In this document: positions 32,022-42,820 of the stretch, piece by piece
How the letters are laid out: every line of letters starts with the position of its first letter
Position numbering within the stretch: position 1 is the first letter of the stretch
Origin: Tiliqua scincoides
Lineage: Eukaryota; Chordata; Lepidosauria; Squamata; Scincidae
DNA: 64,000 bases
Assembly: GCF_035046505.1 (NCBI RefSeq)
Contig: NC_089823.1
Span: 8,536,044 to 8,600,043 of the forward strand
Direction of reading: 5' to 3'
Translations under genes and position numbers: made by a program
Notes under the pieces: generated by a model
Seen by the model: the letters and a program-made list of their open reading frames with translations, nothing else
The model's database searches: none
Told to the model about the DNA's origin: nothing

Positions 32022-32269
32022 GTGCTGCCAGATATTGAACCTGAGACTTTCTGCACGAAAGATGTGCTCGACCACGGCCATACTGGAGTGCCCCTCCAAT
32101 TGGCCTTTTTGGTAACCACCTGTAGCTTCGCTGATAGCTTCACAGCAGTGCTCCTCTGGCCAGCTGGCAGTTGCTGTGTTTACATCCACAAGTCCCCTGG
32201 GAATGACGCAATGTCATCATATCACATCATTCCCAGGGGAATTCTCGGAAACAAAAATGGTGGCTGCCA

Positions 32270-32610
32270 CAGCTGGCCTTAGGGCAATTTGTCCCAATTG
32301 GGCCCTGCGCCTAGAAGGGCCCCACAAAGGGGCAGCGAGCAGAGCGCCCATAACCAGCTTCTTGCTCTGCAGCGAATGCTCTGGAAATGCTCCGAGCAGA
32401 GCACTGCAACTGGATAGCCCTCCTCCCTGCCTGCCCCTGGGTTGGATTGGCTTGAAATTGCCCCCCCCCCCAAAAGCAGTTGGTGGTGATGCCGCTACCG
32501 GATATCTCACCACTGCCACTCACCCTAGTGAGTAGGGGGGCCCACAGGGGTTGGGGCCCCCATAAAAATGTTTTGCATTGGGCCCCGCATGTCTTAAGGC
32601 CAGCCGTGGT
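32270..32610. mobile_element. inverted-repeat element, probable hAT
   Basis: CAGCTGGCCTTAGGG faces TTAAGGCCAGCCGTG. The candidate flanking 8-mers GGCTGCCA and GACTGCCA match at 7 of 8, but the exact ends are uncertain by 2 bp. The interior is GC-rich. Confidence 0.6.
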
Positions 32611-33616
32611 GACTGCCACTTGGTACTAACACTGCGGGTGACCCCCCCCCAAAAAAATAATACCTCCCTATTTTCTTAGCCTGTGGATGGAGCAGTGAAG
32701 TTGGGGGTGCCCTCTATGCCAACCCTAACTTGAAGCAATATAACCCTCTGAACACTCTGTTTCTTCCCAAACTCTTATCTAGCCACATGACAAATCAAAT
32801 TCTGCTTATGACACTTATTAGGAGCTTTACTTGTGGGGGGAAAATTAGTCTTTCCGTTATCGTTTTCTGCACTGCGAGCTGCGATGAGTTTGGAAGACAT
32901 TTTTATAGACATTTTTATGAGCCTTATTTTATTTCAGCCAGTGTTCCGTTGCACGTGGGCTTGAAGGAAACCATCTAAAAAGAAATATTAAAAGATATCT
33001 GATTTTTTGCCTATTACCTCTCATATTTTTCTTACTGTTCATTTCAGTGGTAAAACATTTTGCGGACCTGCAGGCTTTTGCTGTGCTGGATTCCTAAAAG
33101 ACAGTTAAAGAAGCAACCACGATGCTCTGTAACTGCAGTGCTCAGAATAATTTTTTTTTTTGGCGGGGGGGGGGGGAATTGACACTGCAATTAAGGGTGC
33201 ACAAAAGAGGTGCCATTATAGCCCAGGCTGTCCATTAATTCCTAAAATGGAGAAGGCAGCTACAGTACACCACCTCCATCCCTACTTCCACACTGCCTTG
33301 AAACCGGAGCACATAAAAGGGGCCATGAATTTAACAAGTGAAGAGCATTTTTATTCTGACAAAAAAAATTAACGAGAGCAGCCAAGTCAGATTTGATGCT
33401 GCTAGAATAATGGAAGAGGTTGGCAATATGAAAGAAGACCCAGAAGCATACTCTGGATTACAGCCCTTCCCCGATGCTTTCAGGTGACTTGCAAGTCATC
33501 TGATTAAGCAAAGGAGCAACTTTCTAGAGTCATTGGGTGTTAAGCTGTGTTCTCTCCTGCACCAGCCATGGAGACGCTCTCCCATGCAAGCACAGTTGAA
33601 ATGAGTTCTGTGATTG
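32611..33616. other. single-copy stretch
   Basis: 32730-33130 is AT-rich and free of recognised repeats (for example GACATTTTTATAGACATTTTT, a local 13-bp duplication). A T/G homopolymer patch lies at 33152-33177. No gene seen. Confidence 0.35.
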
Positions 33617-33849
33617 AGGGCCCAATCCTAACTAAAGGCTGTAGTGGCGCTGGCACGGGTTCTGCTGCATCTTTCAGGTGGCCAGAGACCATAAGGGGAC
33701 AGAGAAGTAAGTAAACGTTGTGTTAACTTCCTCTGCTCTTGCATGGCCCTTATTCGAACCTGTGCCAGCTTTTTAGCAGATGCACGTAGAGGCAAGGAGG
33801 CCTGAGTAGAGGCAAGGGGGCCTGAGTAGAGGCAAGGGGGCATGTTGTT
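33617..33849. repeat. worn inverted-repeat element with 20-bp minisatellite
   Basis: GGCCCAATCCTAACTAAAGG begins a family related to 53976 and 57515. Three tandem GTAGAGGCAAGG(A/G)GGC(C)TGA units of 20 bp lie at 33786-33842, immediately before the 3' terminus of the CR1. Confidence 0.65.
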
Positions 33850-36118
33850 ATAAGAACATAAGAACATAAGAACAGCCCCACTGGATCAGGCCATAGGTCC
33901 ATCTAGTCCAGCTTCCTGTATCTCACAGCGGCCCACCAAATGCCCCAGGGAGCACACCAGATAACAAGAGACCTCGTCCTGGTGCTCTCCCCTACATCTG
34001 GCATTCTGACTTAACCCATTCCTAAAATCAGGAGGTTGCGCATACACATCATGGCTTGTACCCCATAATGGATTTTTCCTCCAGAAACTCGTCCAATCCA
34101 CTTTTAAAGGCGTCTAGGCTAGACGCCAGCACCACATCCTGTGGCAAGGAGTTCCACAGACTGACCATGCGCTGAGTAAAGAAATATTTTCTTTTGTCTG
34201 TCCTAACCCGCCCAACACTCAATTTTAGTGGATGTCCCCTGGTTCTGGTATTATGTGAGAGTGTAAAGAGCATCTCCCTATCCACTCTGTCCATCCCCTG
34301 CATAATTTTGTATGTCTCAATCATGTCCCCCCTCAAGCGTCTCTTTTCTAGGCTGAAGAGGCCCAAACGCCGTAGCCTTTCCTCATAAGGAAGGTGCCCC
34401 AGCCCCGTAATCAGCTTAGTCGCTCTCTTTTGCACCTTTTCCATTTCCACTATGTCTTTTTTGAGATGCGGCAACCAGAACTGGACACAATACTCCAGGT
34501 GTGGCCTTACCATCGATTTGTACAACGGCATTATAATATTAGCCGTTTTGTTCTCAATACCCTTCCTAATGATCCCAAGCATAGAATTGGCCTTCTTCAC
34601 TGCCGCCGCACATTGGGTCGACACTTTCATCGACCTGTCCACCACCACCCCAAGATCTCTCTCCTGATCTGTCACAGACAGCTCAGAACCCATCAGCCTA
34701 TATCTAAAGTTTTGATTTTTTGCCCCAATGTGCATGACTTTACACTTACTGACATTGAAGCGCATCTGCCATTTTGCTGCCCATTCTGCCAGTCTGGAGA
34801 GATCCTTCTGGAGCTCCTCACAATCACTTCTGGTCTTTACCACTCGGAAAAGTTTGGTGTCGTCTGCAAACTTAGCCACTTCACTGCTCAACCCTGTCTC
34901 CAGGTCATTTATGAAGAGGTTGAAAAGCACCGGTCCCAGGACAGATCCTTGGGGCACACCGCTTTTCACCTCTCTCCATTGTGAAAATTGCCCATTGACA
35001 CCCACTCTCTGCTTCCTGGCCTCCAACCAGTTCTCAATCCACGAGAGGACCTGTCCTCTAATTCCCTGACTGTGGAGTTTTTTCAGTAGCCTTTGGTGAG
35101 GGACCGTGTCAAATGCCTTCTGAAAGTCCAGATATATAATGTCCACGGGTTCTCCCGCATCCACATGCCTGTTGACCTTTTCAAAGAATTCTATAAGGTT
35201 TGTGAGGCAAGACTTACCCTTACAGAAGCCATGCTGACTCTCCCTCAGCAAGGCCTGTTCGTCTATGTGTTTTGAGATCCTATCTTTGATGAGGCATTCC
35301 ACCATCTTACCCGGTATGGATGTTAGGCTGACCGGCCTATAGTTTCCCGGGTCCCCCCTCTTTCCCTTTTTAAAAATAGGCGTGACATTTGCTATCCTCC
35401 AATCTTCTGGTACCGTGGCTGTTTTGAGGGACAAGTTGCATACCTTAGTCAAGAGATCTGCAACTTCATTCTTCAATTCCTTAATAACCCTTGGGTGGAT
35501 GCCATCAGGGCCCGGTGACTTATTGATCTTTAATTTATCAATGAGGTCTGAAACATCTTCTCTTTTAACCTCTATCTGACTTAACTCCTCGGTCAGGAGG
35601 GGCCGTTCGGGCAGCGGTATCTGCCCGAGGTCTTCTGCCGTGAAGACAGATGCAAAGAACTCATTTAATTTCTCTGCCATCTCTAAGTCTCCTTTTATCT
35701 CCCCTTTCCCTCCCTCACCATCCAGAGGGCCAACCGCTTCTCTGGCGGGTTTCCTGCTTCTAACATATTTGAAGAAGCTTTTATTATTCCCCTTAATGTT
35801 GCTGGCCATGCATTCCTCATAGTCTCGCTTGGCCTCCCCTATCACCTTCTTACATTTCTTTTGCCACAGTTTATGTTCCTTTTTATTCTCTTCATTAGGG
35901 CAAGACTTCCATTTACGGAAGGAAGCTTCCTTGCCCTTCACAGCCTCTCTAACTTGGCTGGTTAGCCATGCGGGCACTCTCCTGGATTTAGTGGAACCCT
36001 TCTTTCCATGTTCCATGTGGAACCCTTCTTTCCATGTTGCCAAAATGGAGTGGATATCAGCAGAGCCATCGCTGCTGGGTTGAGTGTATAGAGAAGGCAG
36101 CATCCGGTCAGGCGTGAG
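33850..36118 (-). mobile_element. young CR1 LINE, 5'-truncated, 2.27 kb
   Basis: The 3' end at 33850 is three ATAAGAAC repeats (TTCTTATG on the coding strand). The 3' UTR is about 200 bp. ORF2 is open from 36103 to 34049. The codons upstream of the first Met read LTPDR, then a stop six codons up, so the 5' truncation probably lies within 20 bp of 36118. The endonuclease domain is missing. It is the best-preserved of about 16 CR1 copies here. Confidence 0.95.
34049..36103 (-). CDS. CR1 ORF2 fragment: reverse transcriptase and C-terminal domain
   Basis: 684 codons without a stop. Residues 1-190 are a charged linker (KKCKKVIGEAKRDYEECMAS). The reverse transcriptase follows, with NKSPGPDGIHPRVIKEL, GNYRPVSL at 253-260, LDFQKAFD at 325-332, SGVPQGS at 381-387 and the catalytic FADD at 412-415. 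The thumb and C-terminal region ([56 protein letters not shown]) ends MGYKP. Family knowledge: CR1 ORF2 copies its own RNA at a nicked target. Here the N-terminal APE-like endonuclease is absent, so the copy is not autonomous; the initiator Met is simply the first in the remnant. All RT catalytic residues that I can see are present. Confidence 0.95.
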   Translation of the reverse strand: MLPSLYTQPSSDGSADIHSILATWKEGFHMEHGKKGSTKSRRVPAWLTSQVREAVKGKEASFRKWKSCPNEENKKEHKLWQKKCKKVIGEAKRDYEECMASNIKGNNKSFFKYVRSRKPAREAVGPLDGEGGKGEIKGDLEMAEKLNEFFASVFTAEDLGQIPLPERPLLTEELSQIEVKREDVSDLIDKLKINKSPGPDGIHPRVIKELKNEVADLLTKVCNLSLKTATVPEDWRIANVTPIFKKGKRGDPGNYRPVSLTSIPGKMVECLIKDRISKHIDEQALLRESQHGFCKGKSCLTNLIEFFEKVNRHVDAGEPVDIIYLDFQKAFDTVPHQRLLKKLHSQGIRGQVLSWIENWLEARKQRVGVNGQFSQWREVKSGVPQGSVLGPVLFNLFINDLETGLSSEVAKFADDTKLFRVVKTRSDCEELQKDLSRLAEWAAKWQMRFNVSKCKVMHIGAKNQNFRYRLMGSELSVTDQERDLGVVVDRSMKVSTQCAAAVKKANSMLGIIRKGIENKTANIIMPLYKSMVRPHLEYCVQFWLPHLKKDIVEMEKVQKRATKLITGLGHLPYEERLRRLGLFSLEKRRLRGDMIETYKIMQGMDRVDREMLFTLSHNTRTRGHPLKLSVGRVRTDKRKYFFTQRMVSLWNSLPQDVVLASSLDAFKSGLDEFLEEKSIMGYKP

Positions 36119-37575
36119 CCTTCAACAATATGATCCTCAAGCCCGAGGCATTGGTGCAGCAAAGAAAACTGCTCATCAGGGCTGGGGAGGGCACCCATAG
36201 AGCCATAACTAGGGTGGGGCCTGAGGGGCACCTGCCCCAGGCACTACATCAAAGCGGGCTCATGACTGCCCCTCCGAGTCCATTCTAGTTAGAGAGGAGG
36301 TGCTGCCAACTTTCTTCTCCCCTTTCCATCTTCTGTGGAGGCTCCCCTCCAAGGCAGTTCCCCTCCAAGGGTTGTCTCCACAGCAGAAGGAATGGAGGGC
36401 ACAAAGCCATTGCAGTGAGCACCCCCCTCCAGGGGAGGTCCAGGAATTGACATCTCCTAACACAATATCATGTGACATCATTGTGTCACTGCCCCAAGCA
36501 GCAAGGCAGTGCGTTACACCTCTGGGCACATCAGGCCTGATGAGTACCTTCAGGGAGGGGCAAGCTGCTGTGATGGAGGTTTATCTGTCCAGGCATGAAC
36601 GTCCACAAATGGGAGTGGGGGGAACCAGCACTAGGAGGCTGCATTACTGAGGGACCAGATGACCCCCTTCTGTGAACCCATTTTGCCTGCCCTAGTGTGC
36701 TTTTGTAAATAGCTGGTGCTGTGTCGGAATGCGGTAGCCACTCTTTTTTTGGAACCTTTACTAACAGGTTGCCATGACACTAAACAGTTTCAAACATAAA
36801 ACTTTGTTTTGTTTAAAAAAAACTGTCTCTTTTTTTGAGCTAATAACTACTCCGGATCCCTTACTTCTGTAGTAACTGCAGAGAATGTTCCTCTTTCCAG
36901 ACGTGACCCAAAACTGGAGGGTTGGGGGGGGGGGGGAATTCTTCACATGCGTCATGTTATAGAGCTGAAATATGCAACCATCCTGCCCTCCTTGTCATCT
37001 AGACCAAAAGATGCACTGCCTTCAGAAGGGCAACCCCCAGCTGAAAGATCAATCGTGCCCTGGGGAGATCCTGGGACATGTTTTTCCCATGCGCAAAAAA
37101 ATACACGGAAAATCAATATATGTGAATTGTGTAGTTCTCACTCTGCCCTCCTTCCTTTGGCCATATTCCTCACCAAAAACGGCCTCATCCTTATTGCAAC
37201 CCCCAAAACTTGAAGCACAGGGAGGGAAGCGGAGGCGTGCTTGACCAGCCGCTACTGAGTGTGAATGGATTGTGCCAGATTACGGTGATTGATTTGATGG
37301 CTGCACAGATACCCTGCAGCTCCCTTCCCAGGTTCTAACTGGAAAGTTGCCCTGGGAACCACTCCATCAATCATCCCCAAAATGAACTGTAATTATTTCT
37401 GGGGAAAACTTCCTGCTCAGAACGAGAGGGAGCTCATTTTTGCAAAGGGGTTTCCTCTTGGGGAACCCCACTTCCTTGGGTAAAGGAGAGAATTCAAGAA
37501 TGTGGGGGGGGGGATTTAGTCTGTGAATGTTGGAGCATGGATTCCCCAAACCAGGAAGAATTCTGCCCTCAGGAG
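36119..37575. other. worn hAT-like segment and single-copy DNA
   Basis: 36205-36560 contains ATAACTAGGGTGGGGCC and GTTAGAGAGGAGGTG, reminiscent of hAT interiors. A local duplication (TTCTTTCCATGTT) lies near 36000-36035 at the CR1 edge. 36700-37500 shows no family; a poly-G run lies near 36924-36937. Confidence 0.35.
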
Positions 37576-37611
37576 CAGTGGCGTAACTAGAGATGGTGCA
37601 AAGCACTAAGA
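37576..37611 (+). mobile_element. left arm of a foldback hAT
   Basis: CAGTGGCGTAACTAGAGATG then GTGCAAAGCACTAAG match the left arm at 18588 and 31758; the rest of the element is missing or replaced by the adjacent inverted-repeat element. Confidence 0.6.
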
Positions 37612-38042
37612 GCGCAATCCTAACCAACTTTCCAGCACTGGCATAGCTGTGCCGGTGGGGCATGTGCTGCATCCTGCAGTTGGGGAGGGCAGTCATGGAG
37701 GCCTCCTCAAGGTAAGGCAATGTTTGTTCCCTTACCTTAGAGTTGCATTGCCCTTATTTTTTTTAATTAATTTTTTAATTATTTTCCAAAATAAAAACAA
37801 ACAACAAATATAAACGAACACATAACGAACACAAACTCAATACACAACACAAAAAAAACACCAAAACATACCGTTGAAGGGTGCAAGCAATCATATATCA
37901 ATATAGCTAATCAATCAATACATATCTTCTAATCTTGTTCCTCTTCTAGTTCAACCTCTTAATATCATTTATCTATCAGATCATATCCTGTATAATATAT
38001 CATGTACACAATATATTCATCTAAATGCCCTGTCTTATACTT

Positions 38043-39607
38043 CTACAACTTCATTTTCAACCAAGCATAAAATGGTCTCCATTGCTCTGTCTGTGTCGGT
38101 TTATGCTGTTGATCCAAAATCTCTGTAAGCCTATCCATTTCCGCCACATTCATTATTTTCTCTATTAATTCATCTTTCGTTGGAATTTTAATATCTTTCC
38201 AGTATCTAACATATAAAATCCTTGCAGCAGTAAATATCATAGTAACTAAATACACATCATTTTCTGTAAGGCCACACCTGGAGTATTGTGTCCAGTTCTG
38301 GTTGCCGCATCTCAAAAAAGACATAGTGGAAATGGAAAAGGTGCAAAAGAGAGCGACTAAGATGATTACGGGGCTGGGGCACCTTCCTTATGAGGAAAGG
38401 CGATGACGTTTGGGCCTCTTCAGCCTAGAAAAGAGGTGCCTCAGGGGGGACATGATTGAGACATACAAAATTATGCAGGGGATGGACAGAGTGGATAGAG
38501 AGATGCTCTTTACACTCTCACATAACACCAGAACCAGGGGACATCCACTAAAATTGAGTGTTGGGAGAGTTAGAACAGACAAAAGAAAATATTTCTTTAC
38601 TCAGCGTGTGGTTGGTCTGTGGAACTCCTTGCCACAGGATGTGGTGATGGCGTCCGGCCTAGTCTCCTTTAAAAGGGGATTGGACAAGTTTCTGGAGGAA
38701 AAATCCATTACGGGATACAAGCCATGACGTGTATGCGCAACCTCCTGATTTTAGAAATGGATTATGTCAGAATGCCAGATGCAAGGGAGGGCACCAGGAT
38801 GAGGTCTCTTGTTATCTGGTGTGCTCCCTGGGGCATTTGGTGGGCCGCTGTGAGATACAGGAAGCTGGACTAGATGGGCCTATGACCTGATCCAGTGGGG
38901 CTGTTCTTATGTTTATGTTCTTATCTATAATATCTAAGGTAATATTAAGCAAAAATAACTCTGGTTTCAGCGATATCATAAATCCAATGATCTCTTGTAT
39001 TCGATTCCTTACCATTTTCCAGTATGCTTGCATTTTTACATGTCCACCACATATGATAAAACATCCCTTCTTCACATTTACACTTCCAACAATTTTTTGA
39101 TATGTTCTGATTCATTTTTACCAGTTTTACTGGTGTCATGTATCATCTATAAAACATTTTATATACATTTTCTTTAAAATTTGTTGCTCTAGTAAATTTC
39201 ATATTATATTTCCAAATCTGTTCCCATTGTTACAATGTAATATTATGGTCTATATTTTGCGCCCATTTTATCATACATTCTTTTATTGTTTCTTCATGCA
39301 TCTCAAAATCCAATAGGAACATATACATTCTTGTGATATATTTTTCTTCTGTTTCTAAGAGTATTCTATCAAATGGTGTCTGTTCTGAATAGAATCCTTC
39401 TTGCTTATCTTTCCCAAATTTTGAATCAAGTTGGAAGTGAGTCCACCAGTCCATCTCCACACCCTGTCTTAACAGTTCTTCTTTTGTCTTTAATTGCCCA
39501 TCTTTCTTCAATAAACTTTCATATCTAAGTATTTTTGCTGTCTCTAGTAAATTTGGCCAGGTACATGCTTCTAGCGGCGCCACCCATCGGGGGATTTTAG
39601 TATACAC
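38043..39607 (-). pseudogene. L1 ORF2 C-terminus, interrupted by CR1
   Basis: It encodes KIPRWVAPLEACTWPNLLET, a Trp-rich region, then NCWKCKCEEGMFYHMWWTCK, the C..C....H....C knuckle typical of L1 ORF2, and the final MKL near 38043. CR1 at 38265-38924 splits the last part. Confidence 0.9.
38265..38924 (+). mobile_element. CR1 LINE inserted in L1 (first)
   Basis: It runs from GTAAGGCCACACCTGGAGTA through the ORF2 C-terminus (KRKYFFTQRVVGLWNSLPQD, ITGYKP) to GTTCTTATGTTTATGTTC. Orientation is opposite to the L1. It is young by its similarity to 33850-36118. Confidence 0.95.
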
Positions 39608-39659
39608 CTGTCTTTGTATTTTAGCCCAGATCCATAATAAAGATTTCCTTAATATATGT

Positions 39660-41362
39660 TTATTGAATCGCTTATATTTGTTTGCTTTTCAATACCAAAC
39701 AAATGCATGCCATCCCCAATTTTTGGCAGATTCTAATGGTTCCTCTATAATCGCCATAAGGTCATCCACAAATGCCTGGATTTTAAATTCTTCACCATTT
39801 ATTTTTAATCCTTTAATCTCTTCTGTCTTTCTCATTTGATTCAAAAGTATTTCCATAATCACTATAAATAATAATGGAGAAAGTGGACATCCCTGTATCG
39901 TTCCTTTTTCAATTTTTATAATATGTTCTTATTGTGGTGCTGGCGTCTAGCCTAGACGCCTTTAAAAGGGGATTGGACAAGTTTCTGGAGGAAAAATCCA
40001 TTATGGGGTACAAGCCATGATGTATATGCGCAACCTCCTGATTTTAGAAATGGGTTATGTCAGAATGCCAGATGCAAGGGAGGGCACCAGGATGAGGTCT
40101 CTTGTTATCTGGGGTGCTCCCTGGGGCATTTGGTGGGCTGCTGTGAAATACAGGAAGCTGGACTAGATGGGCCTATGGCCTGATCCAGTGGGGCTGTTCT
40201 TATGTTCTTATCTCCTCTGAAAGCTCTCCATTTATTCTAACAGTTTGATTCTTATATATAGCTTTAATCATAGCAATAAACGGAGTTCCTACATCCATCA
40301 TTTCAAATTGTAAAATTCCAGTTCACGTTATCAAATGCTTTTTGAAAATCAATAAAAAACATCCCCATTTGCTTATCAGGGTGCATTTCATAATATTCTA
40401 AAAAGTTCAATATCTTTCTCATATTATTTCTAATTTATCTTCTTGGTAAGAACCCTGCTTGGTCTTGATGAATAATATTTATCAAAACTCTTTTTAATCT
40501 TGAAGCTAATATTATTGCAAAAATGTTATAATCCACATTAAGTAGTGAAATTGGTCTATAATTTTGAATCTCTTCTTGGTCAAGCCCTTCTTTATGTATA
40601 ACTGTAATAATTGCTTCCTTCCAAGTATCAGGAATTTTATCCTTTTTTCTTCTGTATTTCTTCTATCAATTTTTTAAATGGTAACATCAACTCTTCTTCA
40701 AAACATTTATAAAATTCAGCTGGTAATCCATCGCTACCCGGCAATTTCTGATTTTTCTGTTTAGCTATTGCTTCTGAAATCTCACTAACTGATATCGGTT
40801 GATTTTTATAAACTTTCTTTTTGTTGCTGCAACATCTTTAATTCATTATTTTTTGTAAATAATTCCTTTGAATAATGCTTGAGATCCCTTCTTCCATATA
40901 TAATTTTTCATAAAAGTTTTTAGCAATATCAATCATATCTTTTACATTCATAGTCATTTTCCATCTTCATTCTTTAATGTGTCTATATAGAATTTCATTT
41001 TCTCTCTCTTTAATTTATAAGCCAAACATTTTCCTGTTTTATTGGCATTTTCAAAAAGTTTTGTCTAGTAAAAGTAAGTTTCTTTGCTAGTTCTTCTGTC
41101 AATAAAATGTTCAATTTATGTTGCACCTCTCTCATTCTCATTGTTTTATTTGTGGTGCTGTAGGGTTTTGCTTTGCCAATAATTCTTGTTGTTTCAATTC
41201 TTTCTCTAATTCTACATATCTTTTCTCTCTTTCTTTTCTTTTTCTTGCACCTTCTCTTATTGCCAATCCTCTAAAAACAGCTTTACTAGCATCCCAGACC
41301 GTGGTCATTGGTATATCAGGTGTAATATTAGCTCTAAAATAATGTTCTATTTCTTCTTTCAA
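39660..41362 (-). pseudogene. L1 ORF2 reverse transcriptase, interrupted by CR1
   Basis: Seen on the minus strand in several frames: a linker EGARKRKEREKRYVELEKEL; KLPGSDGLPAEFYKCFEEEL near 40730; FFIDFQKAFDN near 40360; GTIQGCPLSPLLF near 39890; and AFVDDLMAIIEEPL near 39760, where FVDD stands for the usual FADD. The CR1 at 39934-40211 lies between the FIDFQKAFD and GCPLSP blocks. Confidence 0.85.
39934..40211 (+). mobile_element. CR1 LINE inserted in L1 (second)
   Basis: It runs from TGTGGTGCTGGCGTCTAGCC to TTCTTATGTTCTTA. The L1 flank to the left ends ATATGTTCTTA, which resembles the CR1 3' octamer and fits priming at a matching target. Confidence 0.95.
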
Positions 41363-42156
41363 ACTCTTTTTAAATTTTTCATTTTTTTAATATTAATATT
41401 CAATCTCCATTGAGATGGCTTTTGAAGAGTTTCAAATTTGCTCATTACTGGATTGTGATCTGATAGTATCTTTGGTAATATTTCCACTTCTACCAGATTT
41501 TTAGTCCATGCCCGTGGTATCCAAAGAGCATCAATCCTTGACCACGTCTGGTGTCTATTTGAATAAAAAGTATAGTCTTTAGTTTCTGGATATCTTGTTC
41601 CCCATACATCTATCCGATACATCTCTTCCGCTAATTGTAAAAATGCTTTAGGAATTTGTGGTCTCCTTTTTTACTTCTCTTTTACTTGCGTCAATGTAGA
41701 ATCCATTTGCCTATCAAAACTGAATTAAAGTCTCCAACAATACAGCACTGTTCGTATTCTCTAATTCTTGTGTCTTTGTATAACTTTACAAAAAATTCTT
41801 GCTGATTTTCATTTGGTGCATAAATATTCACAATTAAGACTCTTGCATTTTCTTTTTGTACTTCCACCATCCATATTCTTCCATCTTGTGATGCATATAT
41901 TAGTTTTGATCTCAGTCTTTCTTTTACATATGTGGCCACCCCCTTTTTAAAAAAAAAAATCTGAGGCTATAAATACTTCTCCTAATTTTTTGTTCACAAG
42001 CAGTGCTTTATTCATATTTTTGATGTGCGTTTCTTGTATACAAGTTATATCCATATTTAACTTTTGCAATTGAAGGAAGACTTTCTTTTGTTTTTGAGGT
42101 GAATTTAAGTCATTTATGTTGACAGAGTAAATACTCCATCCTCCCTTAACCATCAT
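41359..42156 (-). pseudogene. L1 ORF2 endonuclease domain
   Basis: It starts at 42156 with MMVKGGWSIYSVNINDLNSP, then DITCIQETH (the APE endonuclease start), NIYAPNENQQEFF and IVGDFNSVL, then YTFYSNRHQTWSRIDALW and LSDHNPV. These are the canonical L1 endonuclease blocks in order. Frame changes occur at the A-tract near 41945 and between 41690 and 41622, so no intact protein results. Confidence 0.95.
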
Positions 42157-42820
42157 GTTTCTTTTTACTATTCACCTTCTCTTTTTGTCTTCTTCTTGTT
42201 GCTATTGGTGAATGCCTCCTTCCCCCTCTAGTTTCTTCCTTCTCTGATTCCTCAGTTGTCTCTGAATCATCTGATTCCTTTTCTTCTAGCTCCATTTCTA
42301 CACTTTCCTCATTTTCTTCATTTCTTGTCTCACCTTTCATCACTGTACTCAAGAAGTTTTCTACTTTCATTGTTGAATTTATATTATATCTCTGTGACTG
42401 GAATTGAAAAGACATACCTTCTGGGAGAAGCCATCTATATGGTATTTGCTTTCCTCTTAAAAATTTTGCTAGCTCTTCATATTCTTTTCTCTTCTTTCTC
42501 ACCCTCCATGGGACATGTCTCAGAATTTTCACTTTGCTACCCTCTACCATCCATTCCTTTTCCTGTGAGATCTTCAATATTTTATCTATGTAAAAAGTTC
42601 TAATGAATTTCACATGGATTTCTCTTGGTAGTTCATGTTTTCTTAGATAGAAAATGCTCACTCTTCTCGTTGAATCCAGATCCATGAGTATCTTCTCTGT
42701 TGGCGTGTCAATCCACTCTGATATTAAATCACCAATCAGACGTCCTGTATCTTCCCCTTTCTGTTCTGGTACATTTTGTATTCTCACCACTCGAGCGGCA
42801 CTCTCCATCTGAATTTCCAT
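42146..42820 (-). CDS. L1 ORF1 (RNA-binding chaperone), C-terminal 224 residues
   Basis: In the L1 ORF1p family the RRM and C-terminal domain bind L1 RNA as a trimer. Seen here: an RRM-like part (VVRIQNVPEQKGEDTGRLIG, RRVSIFYLRKHELPREIHVK), a CTD-like part (VKILRHVPWRVRKKRKEYEE, IPYRWLLPEGMSFQF, RYNINST), then an unusual tail, first acidic (EESVEMELEEKESDDSETTE) then basic (RRRQKEKVNSKKKHDG). The N-terminal coiled coil upstream is in broken frames. The stop overlaps the first Met of ORF2. Confidence 0.9.
   Translation of the reverse strand: MEIQMESAARVVRIQNVPEQKGEDTGRLIGDLISEWIDTPTEKILMDLDSTRRVSIFYLRKHELPREIHVKFIRTFYIDKILKISQEKEWMVEGSKVKILRHVPWRVRKKRKEYEELAKFLRGKQIPYRWLLPEGMSFQFQSQRYNINSTMKVENFLSTVMKGETRNEENEESVEMELEEKESDDSETTEESEKEETRGGRRHSPIATRRRQKEKVNSKKKHDG

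Larger units (their letters stand above)
30921..32078 (-). mobile_element. tRNA-headed SINE with CR1-like tail, split twice
   Basis: The pieces are 30921-30957 (GTAGGAAGCTGCTGGTACTG), 31680-31757 and 32030-32078. On the minus strand they read a tRNA-like head (TCGAGCACATCTTTCGTGC and a B-box region), body, then a tail ending in CAGCTTCCTAC. It matches a reptile SINE I recall as tRNA-derived with a CR1-related 3' end. CR1 (30958-31678) and hAT (31758-32021) interrupt it. Confidence 0.75.
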
